8,094 nt of DNA from CAYZEZ01 sp964477295 (GCA_964477295.1 CAYZEZ010000222.1:1-8094); one strand, 5' to 3'; positions 1 through 6,285 are shown, numbered from the stretch's first letter. Notes: generated from the sequence alone by a model not told the origin. Made by a program: numbers and translations.

Positions 1-2
1 GG

Positions 3-110
3 ATGATGGAAATATGGAAAGGGGAGGAGATGAACAGTTTCAGGAAGAGGGTATTGACAAGCAGGAAGGATATTGAAATTTGCCGGAATTGTACTGAAGG
101 ATTGAGCTAA
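3..110 (+). CDS. Radical SAM protein with SPASM-type C-terminus (3' end only)
   Basis: The reading frame is open from the window edge to a TAA at 108-110, giving the last 35 residues of a larger protein. The visible tail has an 'EIW' followed about ten residues later by 'FRKR', then a CRNC (C-x2-C) pair at 81-92 and a short ending. That arrangement (I-W, then F-R, then the last Cys pair) is what SPASM/twitch domains of radical SAM enzymes look like at their C-terminus, where the cysteines bind an auxiliary iron-sulfur cluster. The N-terminal CxxxCxxC motif that would prove the family lies outside the window, so substrate and reaction cannot be given. The gene runs toward frr, and its stop codon lies inside the inverted repeat separating the two. 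The neighbouring frame (2-76) is also open but shows no recognisable pattern. The family call is inference from a short tail. Confidence 0.6.
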   Translation: MMEIWKGEEMNSFRKRVLTSRKDIEICRNCTEGLS

Positions 111-152
111 ATTGACTAAATTTTTTATCCATTTTAGTCAATCTAGCTCAAT
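101..152. terminator. 20-bp inverted repeat between convergent genes, probable bidirectional terminator or 3'-end hairpin
   Basis: Arms 101-120 (ATTGAGCTAAATTGACTAAA) and 133-152 (TTTAGTCAATCTAGCTCAAT) are reverse complements over 20 positions with one mismatch (110 against 143), around a 12-nt loop containing T6. It lies between the 3' ends of the radical SAM gene and frr, so both transcripts would fold it. It is not a textbook intrinsic terminator: the stem is AT-rich and no U-run follows it on either strand, the T6 being in the loop. It may act as a terminator, an RNA 3'-end protector or both. A further TAGTCAATT copy at 161-169 repeats part of the arm. Confidence 0.6.
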
Positions 153-170
153 CGTAAATATAGTCAATTC

Positions 171-734
171 TCACACGGTCATAATATCCGTTTCTTTTAC
201 CTCGATAATCTTATCTATTTTTTCAATGTATTCGTCGGTTATCTTCTGGACATCATCAATAGCCCTTTTTTCTTCATCCTCGGCCAGGCCATCTTTTTTC
301 ATATTTTTAAGTTCTTCGTTGGATTCGCGACGAACATTTCGGATACCGACCTTTGTATTTTCTCCCTCATTCTTTACCTGTTTTACCAGCTCTATTCTCC
401 TCTCTTCAGTAAGGGGTGGTATATTTATCCTGATGATTTCACCGTTATTGTCGGGGTTCAATCCAAGGTTGGCTTGCAAAATGGCCTTTTCAATGGCATT
501 GATAAAGGGTTTTTCCCATGGCTGGATGGCTATTGTACGGGCATCTGGTGTTCCGATATTCGATAACTGGTTCAATGGAGTCTGAACACCATAATAATCG
601 ATCATGATGCCATTTAATATGTTCGGATTCGCCTTACCTGCCCGGATCTTGATGAGGCCATTTTCCAGGTGTTGAATAGACTTATTCATTTTATCCCTGG
701 TCTCATCCAGCAATAATTCAACTAGTTCATCCAT
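171..734 (-). CDS. frr: Ribosome recycling factor (RRF)
   Basis: After termination this cytosolic protein works with EF-G to split the post-termination ribosome and free mRNA and tRNA. The product is 187 residues, close to the usual 185. It carries the family hallmarks: KIRAGKANP at about residues 29-37 followed by the 'DYYG' strand at 46-49, the PPLTEERR block at 106-113 and the strongly conserved IRNVRR at 131-136, the face that contacts 23S rRNA. Helical domain I is the two ends (about 1-30 and 106-187); beta-rich domain II is the middle. The ATG at 734 fits the expected N-terminus and is preceded by a TAAA tract with no Shine-Dalgarno. It starts 32 nt after the pyrH stop, so the two are probably co-transcribed, as in many bacteria. 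The stop is TGA. Nothing looks damaged. Confidence 0.97.
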   Translation of the reverse strand: MDELVELLLDETRDKMNKSIQHLENGLIKIRAGKANPNILNGIMIDYYGVQTPLNQLSNIGTPDARTIAIQPWEKPFINAIEKAILQANLGLNPDNNGEIIRINIPPLTEERRIELVKQVKNEGENTKVGIRNVRRESNEELKNMKKDGLAEDEEKRAIDDVQKITDEYIEKIDKIIEVKETDIMTV

Positions 735-766
735 TTTACATGGTTTTTGGTCAGCAGTAAATATAT

Positions 767-1477
767 TTATTTTTTCACTAAACTGCCAATTTTCAGGCCT
801 GTAACAGCTTTTTTAAGGTTTCCACCAGTGTTCATGTTAAACACCAAAATGGGTATGTTATTTTCCCGGCATAGGGTAAAGGCTGTTTGGTCCATTACCC
901 GTAATGATTTCTCCAGCACCTCATCAAATGTTATTTCGTCAAACTTTGTGGCTTCTTTATCTTTCTCAGGATCAGCACTGTATACGCCATCCACCCGGGT
1001 GCCTTTAAGGAGGATGTCAGCCTTTATCTGAACAGCTCTCAGGGCAGCAGCGGTGTCAGTAGTAAAATAAGGATTTCCTGTTCCAAAAGTAAAAATAGCA
1101 ACCACATGATCATTGAGGGCCTGGTTCACTTCATCTTCAGTAAAACGGGCACCAACCGGCTCCATTGGGATTGCTGTAAATACCCTGGCTTTAACCCCGA
1201 TGTTGTTCAGGGAGGACTCAATAGCCAGCCCGTTAATCACGGTTGCCAGCATACCCATATAATCCCCTTTAATCCTGTTGATCCCGGATTTTTCACCGGA
1301 TAATCCCCGAAAAATATTGCCTCCGCCGATTACAATTCCTGTTTGAACACCCAGTTGATTAATTTCCTTGATTTGAGTGGCATAGAGGTCCAGCAGGTCC
1401 GGGTCGATTCCATGTCCCTGCTCACCCATAAGGGCTTCACCACTCAGTTTGAGAAGTATGCGTTTGTATTGGATCAT
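767..1477 (-). CDS. pyrH: UMP kinase (uridylate kinase)
   Basis: Makes UDP from UMP and ATP in the cytosol, the step feeding all pyrimidine nucleotides; the bacterial enzyme is a hexamer of the amino-acid-kinase fold, unrelated to eukaryotic UMP/CMP kinases. The 236 residues match the family's usual length of about 240. Visible motifs: KLSGEAL at 10-16 (phosphate-binding lysine), the glycine-rich GGGNIFRG at 51-58, GDYMGMLAT at 71-79, the UMP-binding GTGNPYFTTDTAAALRA at 132-148, KGTRVDGVYSADP at 158-170 (ATP side) and MDQTAF at 195-200. The ATG at 1477 fits the conserved N-terminus. A GAGGA lies about 18 nt upstream, too far for a normal Shine-Dalgarno. The 137 nt between it and the upstream membrane gene (1478-1614) hold no clear promoter or terminator. 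frr follows 32 nt downstream. Confidence 0.98.
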   Translation of the reverse strand: MIQYKRILLKLSGEALMGEQGHGIDPDLLDLYATQIKEINQLGVQTGIVIGGGNIFRGLSGEKSGINRIKGDYMGMLATVINGLAIESSLNNIGVKARVFTAIPMEPVGARFTEDEVNQALNDHVVAIFTFGTGNPYFTTDTAAALRAVQIKADILLKGTRVDGVYSADPEKDKEATKFDEITFDEVLEKSLRVMDQTAFTLCRENNIPILVFNMNTGGNLKKAVTGLKIGSLVKK

Positions 1478-1614
1478 GGTATTTGAAATAAGTCCTCAAA
1501 TTAGTAATTAATTCATAAATACCAGTGGTAATGTGTTTTGGTTGAAAAAAGAGGATGATTAATTATTGCCTTTTAAGCCTTGCCGTTCAGTGTATTGTTT
1601 TTAAATGATTACAG

Positions 1615-3345
1615 TTATATTTCATATAGATAGAGCTCCCAATAAGAGTCAGGATTACTAAAGGACCTTAAGAATTTAAGTCCTATTTTCTTATAGTTTA
1701 ATATCGGGACAGCTGAAATGATATACTTTCCATTCATTGACCTAATCTGGTTGGTATCCAATTCGAGATTATTGATTTCTATAGCCGAATCTTTTTTTAT
1801 CATATAGTTTTTTCCCAGTTCTGAGGAAAAAGTGTAGCAACGACTTCCCCAATAATCAAAATACGCTTGAATGTTTTTATCTTTTGCCAATTCCTTACTT
1901 ATAATTTTCCTGAACTGATGTTTATAAGTAAGCTTATAATTAGATTGATAACTGTCAAGCGTATTAAATCCATTATATAGAGCTATATTGGGATATAATC
2001 CTATGCTTAATACGTTATATGTTTTTACTTTATCGGTTCCAATATAATCTTTAATCTCTGTAAATAGTTTTTTATCATAAAACTGCCGAAATGTAGGCTC
2101 TTCGACAGATTGGGATGTCAATAACTGGAAATTTTTGATCAGTTCATCATTATTCTTCAAAATTCCTGTTGCCATTAATAAAAGCACAAATACAGCCACA
2201 TATCTCTGAATCCTTTTTTTTAAATTGTATTCATTCACCAGAATAGCCAGAAGCAACAACCATAGGAAAGGAAGTAAAAGATAAAACCTTTCGTGGTTTA
2301 TCGTCTTGATTAAAGAGAATTTATCAGATAAATGATATACAAGGGTTTTATTCAATGCCACCCAAATAATGATGAATCCTATACTGCCAATTACAAAATT
2401 GAGCGTTTTGGTAAATCTGAATTTATGAAAAAATAATCCTGCAATAAAGGCAATGGCAACAGGAAAGGGATATAATCTTCCTGCATGGTCCTGTGTGTGT
2501 ATAAGGGATATAAACACACTCGATAAAAATTGTTTGAATGAGGGATAGCCTGTTAATTCAAAGAGATTATATTCTGCTCTATGAGAAATATATTCATTGG
2601 CAAATAAGTTAGAGTAAATAAGAGGATACTCAATTAATAGGTTAATTATACAAATCAGAAATATTCCTATGATATAATTTATTGATATCTTTTTTGAAAT
2701 ATAATAGTAGCCAAATCCAAGAGCCAACAGAAAAGGAATAAAAAATGGCAATGTAAATAACAGGAATGAGTAAAATGGGAATAAACAAATGATGAGCCAG
2801 TCGAACCATTTTTGCCTGTTATTTAATAAGTTTAGAAATGTGAAAAGCAGCAATGGTTGCCCGGATACTGAAATTCCAAATAAAAGATGATAGTAAGAGA
2901 GACATCCAAAACATAGAGAAATCGCTACGTTTAGCCAATGGTTGTTTTTGATAAAATATCTTTTCAGTAATAGAAACATCCCGATATAGCCGACAATATG
3001 GACTATTAAATGATTTGTTATGTAGGCATATATAGCTGGGAGGAGGGAAAAAATAAGAAAGGTAAAATAAAGACCGCTTCGAAATACATATCTGGGAAGA
3101 CCATTCATTATCCCCGGCACTTCTTGCTTCAGGTCAAATGTGAAGACTGCCTTTTCTTTCAGCATTTTAGTTATCTCGACAAAACAGGCATCCAGGTTGT
3201 CATGTATCAGAACGTAGGAATGCTCACCTAATATGAACCATATTAAGTAAGGAATTATTATAATTAGCAGTCCGGTGATAAATGCAAAATCTTTGCCTGG
3301 ATTTTTAAAGTGGTTCAAAGTGATTTTTGCTCTAATGATTGCCAT
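1615..3345 (-). CDS. Multi-spanning membrane protein, DUF6044/GT-C-like (function unknown)
   Basis: I read this as a 576-residue integral membrane protein with about 11-12 hydrophobic helices up to about residue 395 and a soluble C-terminal part of about 180 residues. Features resembling the uncharacterised DUF6044 family (which includes Bacillus YkoS) are an HDNLD motif at 48-52 in the first external loop, GLPRY at 82-86, HERFY at 351-355, then DSYQSNY, YKHQFRKIISKEL, DYWGSRCY and a final ELYLYE. An acidic motif in the first external loop is typical of GT-C polyprenyl-phosphate-sugar glycosyltransferases, so sugar transfer at the envelope is possible but unproven. The ATG at 3345 is preferred: GGTGA lies about six bases upstream, whereas reading from TTG at 3357 adds only four residues. 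It is far more AT-rich than its neighbours and sits between tsf and pyrH. The family name is from memory and needs a profile search. Confidence 0.72.
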   Translation of the reverse strand: MAIIRAKITLNHFKNPGKDFAFITGLLIIIIPYLIWFILGEHSYVLIHDNLDACFVEITKMLKEKAVFTFDLKQEVPGIMNGLPRYVFRSGLYFTFLIFSLLPAIYAYITNHLIVHIVGYIGMFLLLKRYFIKNNHWLNVAISLCFGCLSYYHLLFGISVSGQPLLLFTFLNLLNNRQKWFDWLIICLFPFYSFLLFTLPFFIPFLLALGFGYYYISKKISINYIIGIFLICIINLLIEYPLIYSNLFANEYISHRAEYNLFELTGYPSFKQFLSSVFISLIHTQDHAGRLYPFPVAIAFIAGLFFHKFRFTKTLNFVIGSIGFIIIWVALNKTLVYHLSDKFSLIKTINHERFYLLLPFLWLLLLAILVNEYNLKKRIQRYVAVFVLLLMATGILKNNDELIKNFQLLTSQSVEEPTFRQFYDKKLFTEIKDYIGTDKVKTYNVLSIGLYPNIALYNGFNTLDSYQSNYKLTYKHQFRKIISKELAKDKNIQAYFDYWGSRCYTFSSELGKNYMIKKDSAIEINNLELDTNQIRSMNGKYIISAVPILNYKKIGLKFLRSFSNPDSYWELYLYEI

Positions 3346-3402
3346 TTGAATCACCAATTAAATGTAAAGATGTTTTTTTTATTCCGGACTTGCTGGCATG
3401 CA

Positions 3403-3414
3403 GACTCGCGACTC
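3403..3414. repeat. Short direct repeat GACTC-GC-GACTC in a GC-rich block
   Basis: The 75-nt gap between tsf and the membrane gene contains GACTC at 3403-3407 and again at 3410-3414, in a GC-rich patch (about 3384-3416) beside a T8 run (3373-3380). On the transcribed minus strand the T run reads as A8 and lies downstream of the GC-rich patch, so this is not an intrinsic terminator for tsf. No purpose is evident. Confidence 0.35.
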
Positions 3415-3420
3415 CTACAG

Positions 3421-4248
3421 TTAGTCTTTCAGGTTATATCTTTCTATACCGGTAACAGCTAACTCCTTATCAACTCCTTCCAGGTATTGTTTGATTGTTT
3501 GTTTGTTATCTTTAATGAATTCCTGGTTCAGCAGGGTTCTTTCTTTAAAGAATTTATTCAGTTTACCCATGGCAATCTTTTCCAGGAGCTGTTCTGGTTT
3601 TCCTTCCTGTTTGGCCTGGTCTCTTCCGATCTCGATTTCCTTATCAATAATTTCCCGGGGGATCTGGTCTTTATCGACGGCTACAGGATTCATGGCAGCT
3701 ACCTGCATCGCAATGTCTTTGCCCACCTGGGTTTCAGGCTTTTTATTAAATCCTACCATGCTTGCAAGGTTATTCCCGGGATGCATGTACGGAACCACTG
3801 TATCGGCTTCTATTTTAGAATAGAATGACAGATCAAGCTTTTCACCGATAATACCCACTTGTTCTACAACGGAATCTTCAATTGATTTTCCATCGAGGTC
3901 AAGCTTTTTCAGCTCTTCAAGATTGGCTGGAAGCTTTTCAACAGCTACATTCAACAATGACTCTGCAAACTGGATGAAATTTTCATTTTTCGCTACAAAG
4001 TCTGTCTCACAGTTAAGAACGATCATAACGCCCTTTGAACCATCTGCTGTGGTTTTGGCCAGGACTACTCCTTCGGTGGCCTCTCGGTCGGCCCGTTTAT
4101 TGGCAACCAGTTGTCCTTTCTTACGGATTATGTCCAGTGCCTTGTTGAAATCTCCACCTGCTTCATTCAGGGCATTTTTACAATCCATCATACCGGCACC
4201 GGTAGTTTTTCTGAGTTTTACAACATCGGCGGTTGTGAAATTCACCAT
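3421..4248 (-). CDS. tsf: Translation elongation factor Ts (EF-Ts)
   Basis: The guanine-nucleotide exchange factor that strips GDP from EF-Tu so it can rebind GTP and aminoacyl-tRNA. The product is 275 residues, in the normal range (E. coli 283). The N-terminal UBA-like domain carries the signature LRKTTGAGMMDCKNAL at 12-27, followed by KKGQLVANKRADREATEG at 43-60. The core has TDFVAKNE at 82-89, whose Asp-Phe pair inserts next to the Mg site of EF-Tu. The C-terminal half contains the expected QVAAMNP segment and a final coiled-coil-like helical region. The ATG at 4248 is preceded by TTAAAAATG with no Shine-Dalgarno, the same context as rpsB. It begins 33 nt after the rpsB stop, the standard rpsB-tsf pairing, and is almost certainly co-transcribed. 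Confidence 0.98.
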   Translation of the reverse strand: MVNFTTADVVKLRKTTGAGMMDCKNALNEAGGDFNKALDIIRKKGQLVANKRADREATEGVVLAKTTADGSKGVMIVLNCETDFVAKNENFIQFAESLLNVAVEKLPANLEELKKLDLDGKSIEDSVVEQVGIIGEKLDLSFYSKIEADTVVPYMHPGNNLASMVGFNKKPETQVGKDIAMQVAAMNPVAVDKDQIPREIIDKEIEIGRDQAKQEGKPEQLLEKIAMGKLNKFFKERTLLNQEFIKDNKQTIKQYLEGVDKELAVTGIERYNLKD

Positions 4249-4281
4249 TTTTAAATTCTTTTGGGTATATATAATTGGTTA

Positions 4282-5226
4282 CTAGTTGTTTGACTTCTTA
4301 ACTGGAGATTTACGGGCTGTAGTTTTTTTCAATTCGATGACCTCATCAGCCATTTTTTCAGCAGTATCTTCGAAGTCTTCGTCTTCAATTTTAGCTAATT
4401 TTTTTTTCGAAGCATCCACTTCGTCTCCTTCCTCCAGTTCATCTTCTGCTTCATCATCGTCTTCTGCCAGGGCTTTCTCTTCCTGTGCCTTTTTCTCTGC
4501 CTTTTTATCTTTTGCAATCGCTTCTTTTTCTCTTTCCATTTTTCTTTCCTGGATACCTTCTTCAATAGCCTGGCAAACCACATCAATGATCAGTGCAATG
4601 GATTTTGAGGCATCATCATTTGAAGGGATAGGGAAATCGACTGAATTGGGATCAGAGTTGGTGTCAACCATCCCGAATACAGTGATGTTCAACCGGTTGG
4701 CTTCCCTGACAGCTATATATTCCTTGGCAACATCCACTATAAAAAGTGCGGCTGGCAGGCGGGTCAGATCGACGATGCTACCCAGGTTTTTTTCCAGTTT
4801 GGCACGCTGACGAGTAATCTGAAGGCGTTCCCTTTTTGACAGGGTGTCGAAGGTGCCATCTGTTCCCATCTTATCAATGGACGACATCTTTTTAACTGCT
4901 TTGCGGATGGTGGGGAAGTTGGTTAACATACCACCTGGCCAACGTTCGGTTACATAGGGCATGTTGATTTGATTCACGCGACTGGAAACAATATCCTTGG
5001 CCTGTTTTTTCGTAGCGACAAATAGAACTTTCCTTCCCGATTTGGCAATTTGCTTAAGTGCATTGGCTGCTTCTTCCAGCTTAACAATTGTTTTCTGTAA
5101 ATCGATGATATGGATCCCGTTTTTTTCCATAAAAATATATGGAGCCATGCTTGGATTCCACTTCCTTTTCAGGTGGCCAAAATGAACACCTGCATCAAGT
5201 AATTGATCAAAATTTGTTCTGGGCAT
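4282..5226 (-). CDS. rpsB: 30S ribosomal protein S2 (uS2) with long charged C-terminal tail
   Basis: S2 binds late to the 30S subunit on the solvent side near S1 and the mRNA exit region. Conserved S2 segments are clear: LLDAGVHFGH at 9-18, RKWNPSMAPYIF at 21-32, ERWPGGMLTNF at 94-104, then LPAALFIVD at 157-165 and TNSDP at 189-193. The canonical protein ends near residue 227. Here it continues to 314 with a tail made almost only of Lys, Glu, Asp and Ala: first a Lys/Glu helix-forming stretch (about 228-252), then an acidic stretch (255-270), then mixed charge ending in a basic KSPVKKSNN. Similar tails are known in some Bacteroidota S2 proteins, but this one is long. The stop is TAG; the frame stays intact through the low-complexity part. 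The ATG at 5226 is preceded by TTAAAAATG. A hairpin lies in its 96-nt upstream gap. Confidence 0.97.
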   Translation of the reverse strand: MPRTNFDQLLDAGVHFGHLKRKWNPSMAPYIFMEKNGIHIIDLQKTIVKLEEAANALKQIAKSGRKVLFVATKKQAKDIVSSRVNQINMPYVTERWPGGMLTNFPTIRKAVKKMSSIDKMGTDGTFDTLSKRERLQITRQRAKLEKNLGSIVDLTRLPAALFIVDVAKEYIAVREANRLNITVFGMVDTNSDPNSVDFPIPSNDDASKSIALIIDVVCQAIEEGIQERKMEREKEAIAKDKKAEKKAQEEKALAEDDDEAEDELEEGDEVDASKKKLAKIEDEDFEDTAEKMADEVIELKKTTARKSPVKKSNN

Positions 5227-5262
5227 TTTTAACTTATTAGTATGTTTACATTCTGTTTTATC

Positions 5263-5299
5263 AATCGAAAAGTAGTTCCGTCGGGAAGTCTCTTCGATT
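5263..5299 (-). promoter_or_regulatory. Two-part hairpin in the rpsB leader (candidate regulatory structure)
   Basis: On the minus strand, AATCGAAGAG (5299-5290) pairs with CTTTTCGATT (5272-5263) over ten positions including one G-U wobble. Inside it, TTCC (5287-5284) pairs with GGAA (5279-5276) around CGAC, with small internal loops between the two stems. It sits in the rpsI-rpsB gap, 37 nt before the rpsB start. No U-run follows directly, so it is unlikely to be a simple terminator. Ribosomal protein genes are often controlled by their product binding such leaders; whether S2 does so here is inference. Confidence 0.45.
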
Positions 5300-5322
5300 T
5301 AGATACTAAACAATCTTGAATA

Positions 5323-5709
5323 CTAGCGCTTACTGAACTGGAATCTCTTTCGGGCCTTTGGCTGGCCGGGCTTTTTCCGTTCCACTTCACGTGGATCACG
5401 GGTAAGCAGTCCTTTTGATTTCAATAATGGCTTTCTCTCAGGATCGATTTGAACCAGGGCACGAGTGATGGCAAGACGAAGGGCTTCTGCCTGTCCTGAT
5501 ATTCCACCGCCGGTAAGGTTCACGTTAATATCATATTTACCGGTAGCTTCAATGGTCACAAGTGGTTGTTCCACGATATACTGAAGGCTTTCGGTAGTAA
5601 AATATTCTTTGTAGTCTTTTTTATTAACCGTGATCTGGCCTTTGCCTTCATTTACATAGATCCTGGCAATGGCAGATTTTCTTCTTCCTGTAGTGTTAAC
5701 TACTTCCAT
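5323..5709 (-). CDS. rpsI: 30S ribosomal protein S9 (uS9)
   Basis: A small-subunit head protein whose C-terminal tail reaches the P-site tRNA. All 128 residues match the family's usual length (about 130). Landmarks: GRRKSAIARIYV at 8-19, the glycine-rich GGGISGQAEALR at 67-78, GLLTRDPREVERKKPG at 100-115, and the invariant basic end KARKRFQFSKR, whose last Arg touches the P-site tRNA anticodon stem. The ATG at 5709 lies three nucleotides after the rplM stop (TAA-CAT-ATG), so the two are likely translationally coupled, as in the near-universal rplM-rpsI pair. The stop is TAG. No anomalies. Confidence 0.99.
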   Translation of the reverse strand: MEVVNTTGRRKSAIARIYVNEGKGQITVNKKDYKEYFTTESLQYIVEQPLVTIEATGKYDINVNLTGGGISGQAEALRLAITRALVQIDPERKPLLKSKGLLTRDPREVERKKPGQPKARKRFQFSKR

Positions 5710-5712
5710 ATG

Positions 5713-6168
5713 TTATCTGATTGTATTTAGATTTATTTCTTTTGGCTGCTGTGCTTCATGAGGGTGACCATCACCGGTATACACGTAAAGATTCCTGAAA
5801 AGGTCCCTTCCAAGCCTGTTTTTTGGTAACATTCCTTTCACAGCATGCTCGATCAATGACTCAGGCCTTTTCTGAAGCATGGCTTCAGGAGATTCAATAC
5901 GCTGTCCACCGGGATAACCAGTATGGCGAAAATATTGCCTGTCGGTTATTTTTTTACCGGTCATTTTTACCTTTTCAGCATTGACAACGATAACATTATC
6001 GCCACAATCAACATGAGGCGTGAAATTTGTTTTATGTTTACCACGCAGCATTTTAGCCACTTTTGATGCCAATCTACCAAGCACCTGGTCGGTGGCATCA
6101 ACCACCACCCATTCTTTTTTAACGGTGGCAACATTGGCTGAAATTGTTTTATAACTAAGTGAATCCAC
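5713..6168 (-). CDS. rplM: 50S ribosomal protein L13 (uL13), GTG start
   Basis: An early-assembling large-subunit protein. With the start at GTG 6168 it has 151 residues, and the N-terminus VDSLSYKTISAN matches remembered Bacteroidia L13 proteins almost residue for residue. Family motifs follow: WVVVDATDQVLGRLA at 20-34, the PHVDCGDNVIVVNA strand at 51-64, GYPGG at 84-88, VKGMLPKNRLG at 110-120 and HPHEAQQP at 135-142. The frame is also open upstream to an ATG at 6231, but that would add 21 residues foreign to the family and would begin upstream of the likely transcription start. GTG is preceded by the A-rich stretch AAAAAGAAAAAA rather than a Shine-Dalgarno. It is the first gene of the minus-strand translation cluster, with rpsI three nucleotides downstream. 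Confidence 0.97.
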   Translation of the reverse strand: MDSLSYKTISANVATVKKEWVVVDATDQVLGRLASKVAKMLRGKHKTNFTPHVDCGDNVIVVNAEKVKMTGKKITDRQYFRHTGYPGGQRIESPEAMLQKRPESLIEHAVKGMLPKNRLGRDLFRNLYVYTGDGHPHEAQQPKEINLNTIR

Positions 6169-6209
6169 TTTTTTCTTTTTAAATCCGTTACTAATAAGCA
6201 AACCCTGAA

Positions 6210-6240
6210 TTTGTGGTTCGCAAAAATACAATTATTTTTA
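6210..6240 (+). promoter_or_regulatory. Candidate promoter of the O-antigen-ligase-like gene
   Basis: TTTG (6210-6213) followed after 19 nt by TATTTTTA (6233-6240) matches the Bacteroidota -33/-7 pattern at all but the last base of the -7 box. A start near 6246 would leave a leader of about 40 nt before the GTG at 6286. It physically overlaps the opposite-facing rplM promoter candidate. AT-rich context weakens the evidence. Confidence 0.4.
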
Positions 6241-6250
6241 TTAATACAAT
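6221..6250 (-). promoter_or_regulatory. Candidate promoter of the rplM operon
   Basis: On the minus strand, TATTTTTG (6228-6221) is an exact match to the Bacteroidota -7 box TAnnTTTG. Eighteen nucleotides upstream lies ATTG (6250-6247), three of four matches to the -33 box TTTG. Transcription would then start near 6215, giving a leader of about 45-50 nt before the GTG at 6168. The region is very AT-rich, so a chance match is possible. Confidence 0.5.
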
Positions 6251-6285
6251 AATTATATAAGTGAATTATTTTATGCCTGCTTAAA

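Noticed and set aside
112..585. 157-residue Ser/Phe-rich plus-strand open frame opposite frr
   Set aside because: Antisense shadow of frr; Ser/Phe/Ile richness is what the complement of a Glu/Lys/Asn-rich gene yields. The same applies to the plus-strand frames opposite tsf and rpsB.
1478..1614. Possible terminator or promoter between the membrane gene and pyrH
   Set aside because: A T6 run on the minus strand (CTTTTTTC) has no GC-rich stem before it, and TATTTATG is only a partial -7 match with no -33 box at the right distance.
3346..3357. TTG (3357) or GTG (3352-3354) start for the membrane protein
   Set aside because: They add at most four residues and lack a better initiation context than the ATG at 3345, which has GGTGA at suitable spacing.
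3359..3366. TACATTTA on the minus strand as a -7 box for the membrane gene
   Set aside because: No TTTG-like box lies about 19 nt upstream, and the implied start would leave almost no leader before the ATG.
4395..4586. Lys/Arg-rich 63-residue open frame inside rpsB
   Set aside because: It is the +1/-1 shadow of the low-complexity charged tail of S2; no independent start signal or family resemblance.
6169..6231. Longer L13 reading with ATG at 6231
   Set aside because: The extra 21 residues do not resemble any L13 N-terminus, and the candidate promoter overlaps them; the GTG at 6168 gives the expected family start and length.
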